Shown: positions 62,344 through 64,000 of the stretch, piece by piece
How the letters are laid out: the number at the start of each line of letters is the position of its first letter
How positions within the stretch are numbered: position 1 is the stretch's first letter
Source of the DNA: Sinotaia quadrata
Lineage: Eukaryota > Mollusca > Gastropoda > Architaenioglossa > Viviparidae
Assembly (NCBI GenBank): GCA_028829895.1
Contig: CM054181.1
Location: 106,922,860-106,986,859, forward strand
Direction: 5' to 3'
Length of the DNA stretch: 64,000 nucleotides
Notes under the pieces: generated by a model
What the model saw: only the letters and a program-made list of their open reading frames with translations
The model's database searches: none
Told to the model about the DNA's origin: nothing
Program-made: the position numbers and the translations under genes

Positions 62344-64000
62344 GTAAGTGATATTAGTTTGAGATAAGACTTTTCAGCTGAGTGAGCACAAAGCACAGAT
62401 TTGCTCCACTTAGCATACTTTATTTTCAAGTCAGTAGATAGAGATATGTTTTTTACAGAATTAAATAGCTACTGTTTCTCTTTTGACTAATGTGAATGTG
62501 TATTGTATATCGCTCCATATCCCCAAAGGAAGAACCAGGTTTATAAATTACAACAGGTTAAGAAAACGTTCATATAAACATTGTAAACCATCAGAAAACT
62601 AAAAAGTACAATACATTTGACAGACTCATTTTTGAAAGAGCAGGATTTCTTCTCAGTTTTGCTAGTAAATGATTTTTTAATTTTAAAAGACTAATCACAA
62701 ATACAAATCAGCATATGAGACTGAACTCTTTAAACCTGGAATTATTTTAATGACTGAATATTAATATGTATTCCAAACATCTCTGGCTGATTGGGACATT
62801 GTTTAGTCAATTTGCGTTGAAAGAACTGTGATCAGTGACCAAAATCACTGAAGACTGTCAACAACAATGGCGGATTTTATCGAGTACCATAGTGTTCAAC
62901 TCAGCGACATTGAACCAGTTTCCACTTCCAGATTGAATTGCTTATTTAGGTTAAGCACCACAACATGAAACATGCTGTTGTGTGCATTCAACATATAAGA
63001 ACATTCCATGTGGTATCATGCTAGCTAGACTGCACTAGAATCATTGAACTGAAAAAACATTAAATTAGATGAATGATTGGCAAATGTCTGTCTACAAAAT
63101 ATGAAGATTTCTTTACTATGGTGAGTGCATTCTCAATATAGATCTTTACAAACTGAATCCAATGATACCAAAAGCATCTCTGTAGCTCAATTACAAGCAG
63201 AGTCATTACAGTTTTAACATTTATTGCAATTTCGTCCATTATGTGCTAACTGCGTTAGAGCTTTTTCCAATCCGAAAATGAATAAATTGCTAATTTTGAC
63301 TGACAGTATATTTGAAAATAACATTGCAAAGCCTCTTTAAAAAAATTCATCCATATTTGTATTTTGGATACTACTTTTGTGGAGAGTCTGAACTATATTG
63401 TTAATCATTTCTTCATTTTGTGGACCTTCAAAGTGAGCTATTTATACAATTTCATTTTCGAGTGTAAAAGTTTGCGAAAAATTAAATATTGAAAAATTTG
63501 TAACTTTGGTTGTAATTGAGGTACAAACTTGATTTTAGTATCATTGATATCAGCAGAAAAAGTTCTATCTGTCTGTCTATCTATACTTTTAAAATATTAG
63601 TAATGATTTTGAAAAATATGTTTGGAATACCTAATATTAAAGATAAAAATCTACATTTAATTCTCTGCTCAGTGATATTAAACTCATTCTTTAAAGTTTT
63701 TCATCCTCATTTTGCAACCTCATTAATCACACCATCTCACATGTAATTTTTGCTTAAATATCTCCCAAATGACTGACAGTTGATTTCAATTTGCATTTTG
63801 GTGCAAAGTTAAATTTTTTCTTCCATCATTTACCTTCTTTAGTAATTAAATTATATATTTTTTTAAAACTTCCTTTCTTTTAACATTTAAAATTGTAGCC
63901 AATTAAAGTTTTGATTTCTTATAAAAAAAAAAAATTTAACTTGATGAAATGAAACCATACTGTTTTCTTTGATATTTATGGACTTGCAAATAAGTATTCT
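62344..64000 (+). other. GLG1 intron 5, start
   Basis: AT-rich to the window edge. I searched for the next Cys-rich GLG1 exon and found none, so intron 5 is longer than 1.65 kb. Confidence 0.75.

Noticed and set aside
1..64000. tRNA, rRNA, CRISPR, operons or bacterial-type features
   Set aside because: No tRNA cloverleaf, rRNA-like block or regularly spaced direct-repeat array with unique spacers was seen; the tandem arrays are eukaryotic minisatellites.

Overview
The window is AT-rich metazoan nuclear DNA with small exons, GT-AG introns of 0.36 to 5.9 kb, microsatellites, many decayed minisatellites and DNA-transposon remnants. There are no prokaryotic features. Two genes are recognised with confidence, both on the + strand, and together they account for only about 1.7 kb of coding sequence. 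The gene set and repeat style fit a marine invertebrate, and a mollusc is my best guess. That placement is inference: neither gene is lineage-specific.

Layout. 1-17.9 kb is intergenic: microsatellites, three decayed minisatellite arrays (13.2-13.9, 14.6-15.2 and 16.2-17.1 kb), two copies of an unclassified interspersed repeat (7.3-8.2 and 10.1-10.7 kb) and a dead hAT transposon (10.7-11.5 kb). An unidentified open frame lies at 17.9-18.4 kb. 18.7-36.3 kb is a complete 11-exon IMPACT gene (RWD domain plus UPF0029/IMPACT domain, 314 residues), with all splice phases consistent. 36.3-49 kb is intergenic: more minisatellites, two more copies of the interspersed repeat (38.9-39.6 and 44.2-45.8 kb, the second the longest copy) and a CpG-rich patch near 42-43 kb. 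From 49.03 kb to the right edge is the 5' part of GLG1 (Golgi apparatus protein 1, also called ESL-1/MG160/CFR-1): five exons coding for the signal peptide and the first Cys-rich repeats. The gene runs off the window. Its introns hold remnants of piggyBac-like, hAT-like and Tigger/pogo-like transposons.

The two genes have no known joint function. IMPACT restrains GCN2 activation by competing for GCN1, so it acts in translational control. GLG1 is a Golgi/secretory membrane sialoglycoprotein. I see no sign of an undescribed multi-gene system. The items most worth checking are a GC-AG intron in GLG1 that is forced by reading phase and by cysteine spacing, the open frame at 17.9-18.4 kb, a higher-order minisatellite in IMPACT intron 4, the five-copy unclassified repeat family, a cluster of four CCGGAA motifs just upstream of GLG1, and a CpG pattern that seems to follow the gene bodies.
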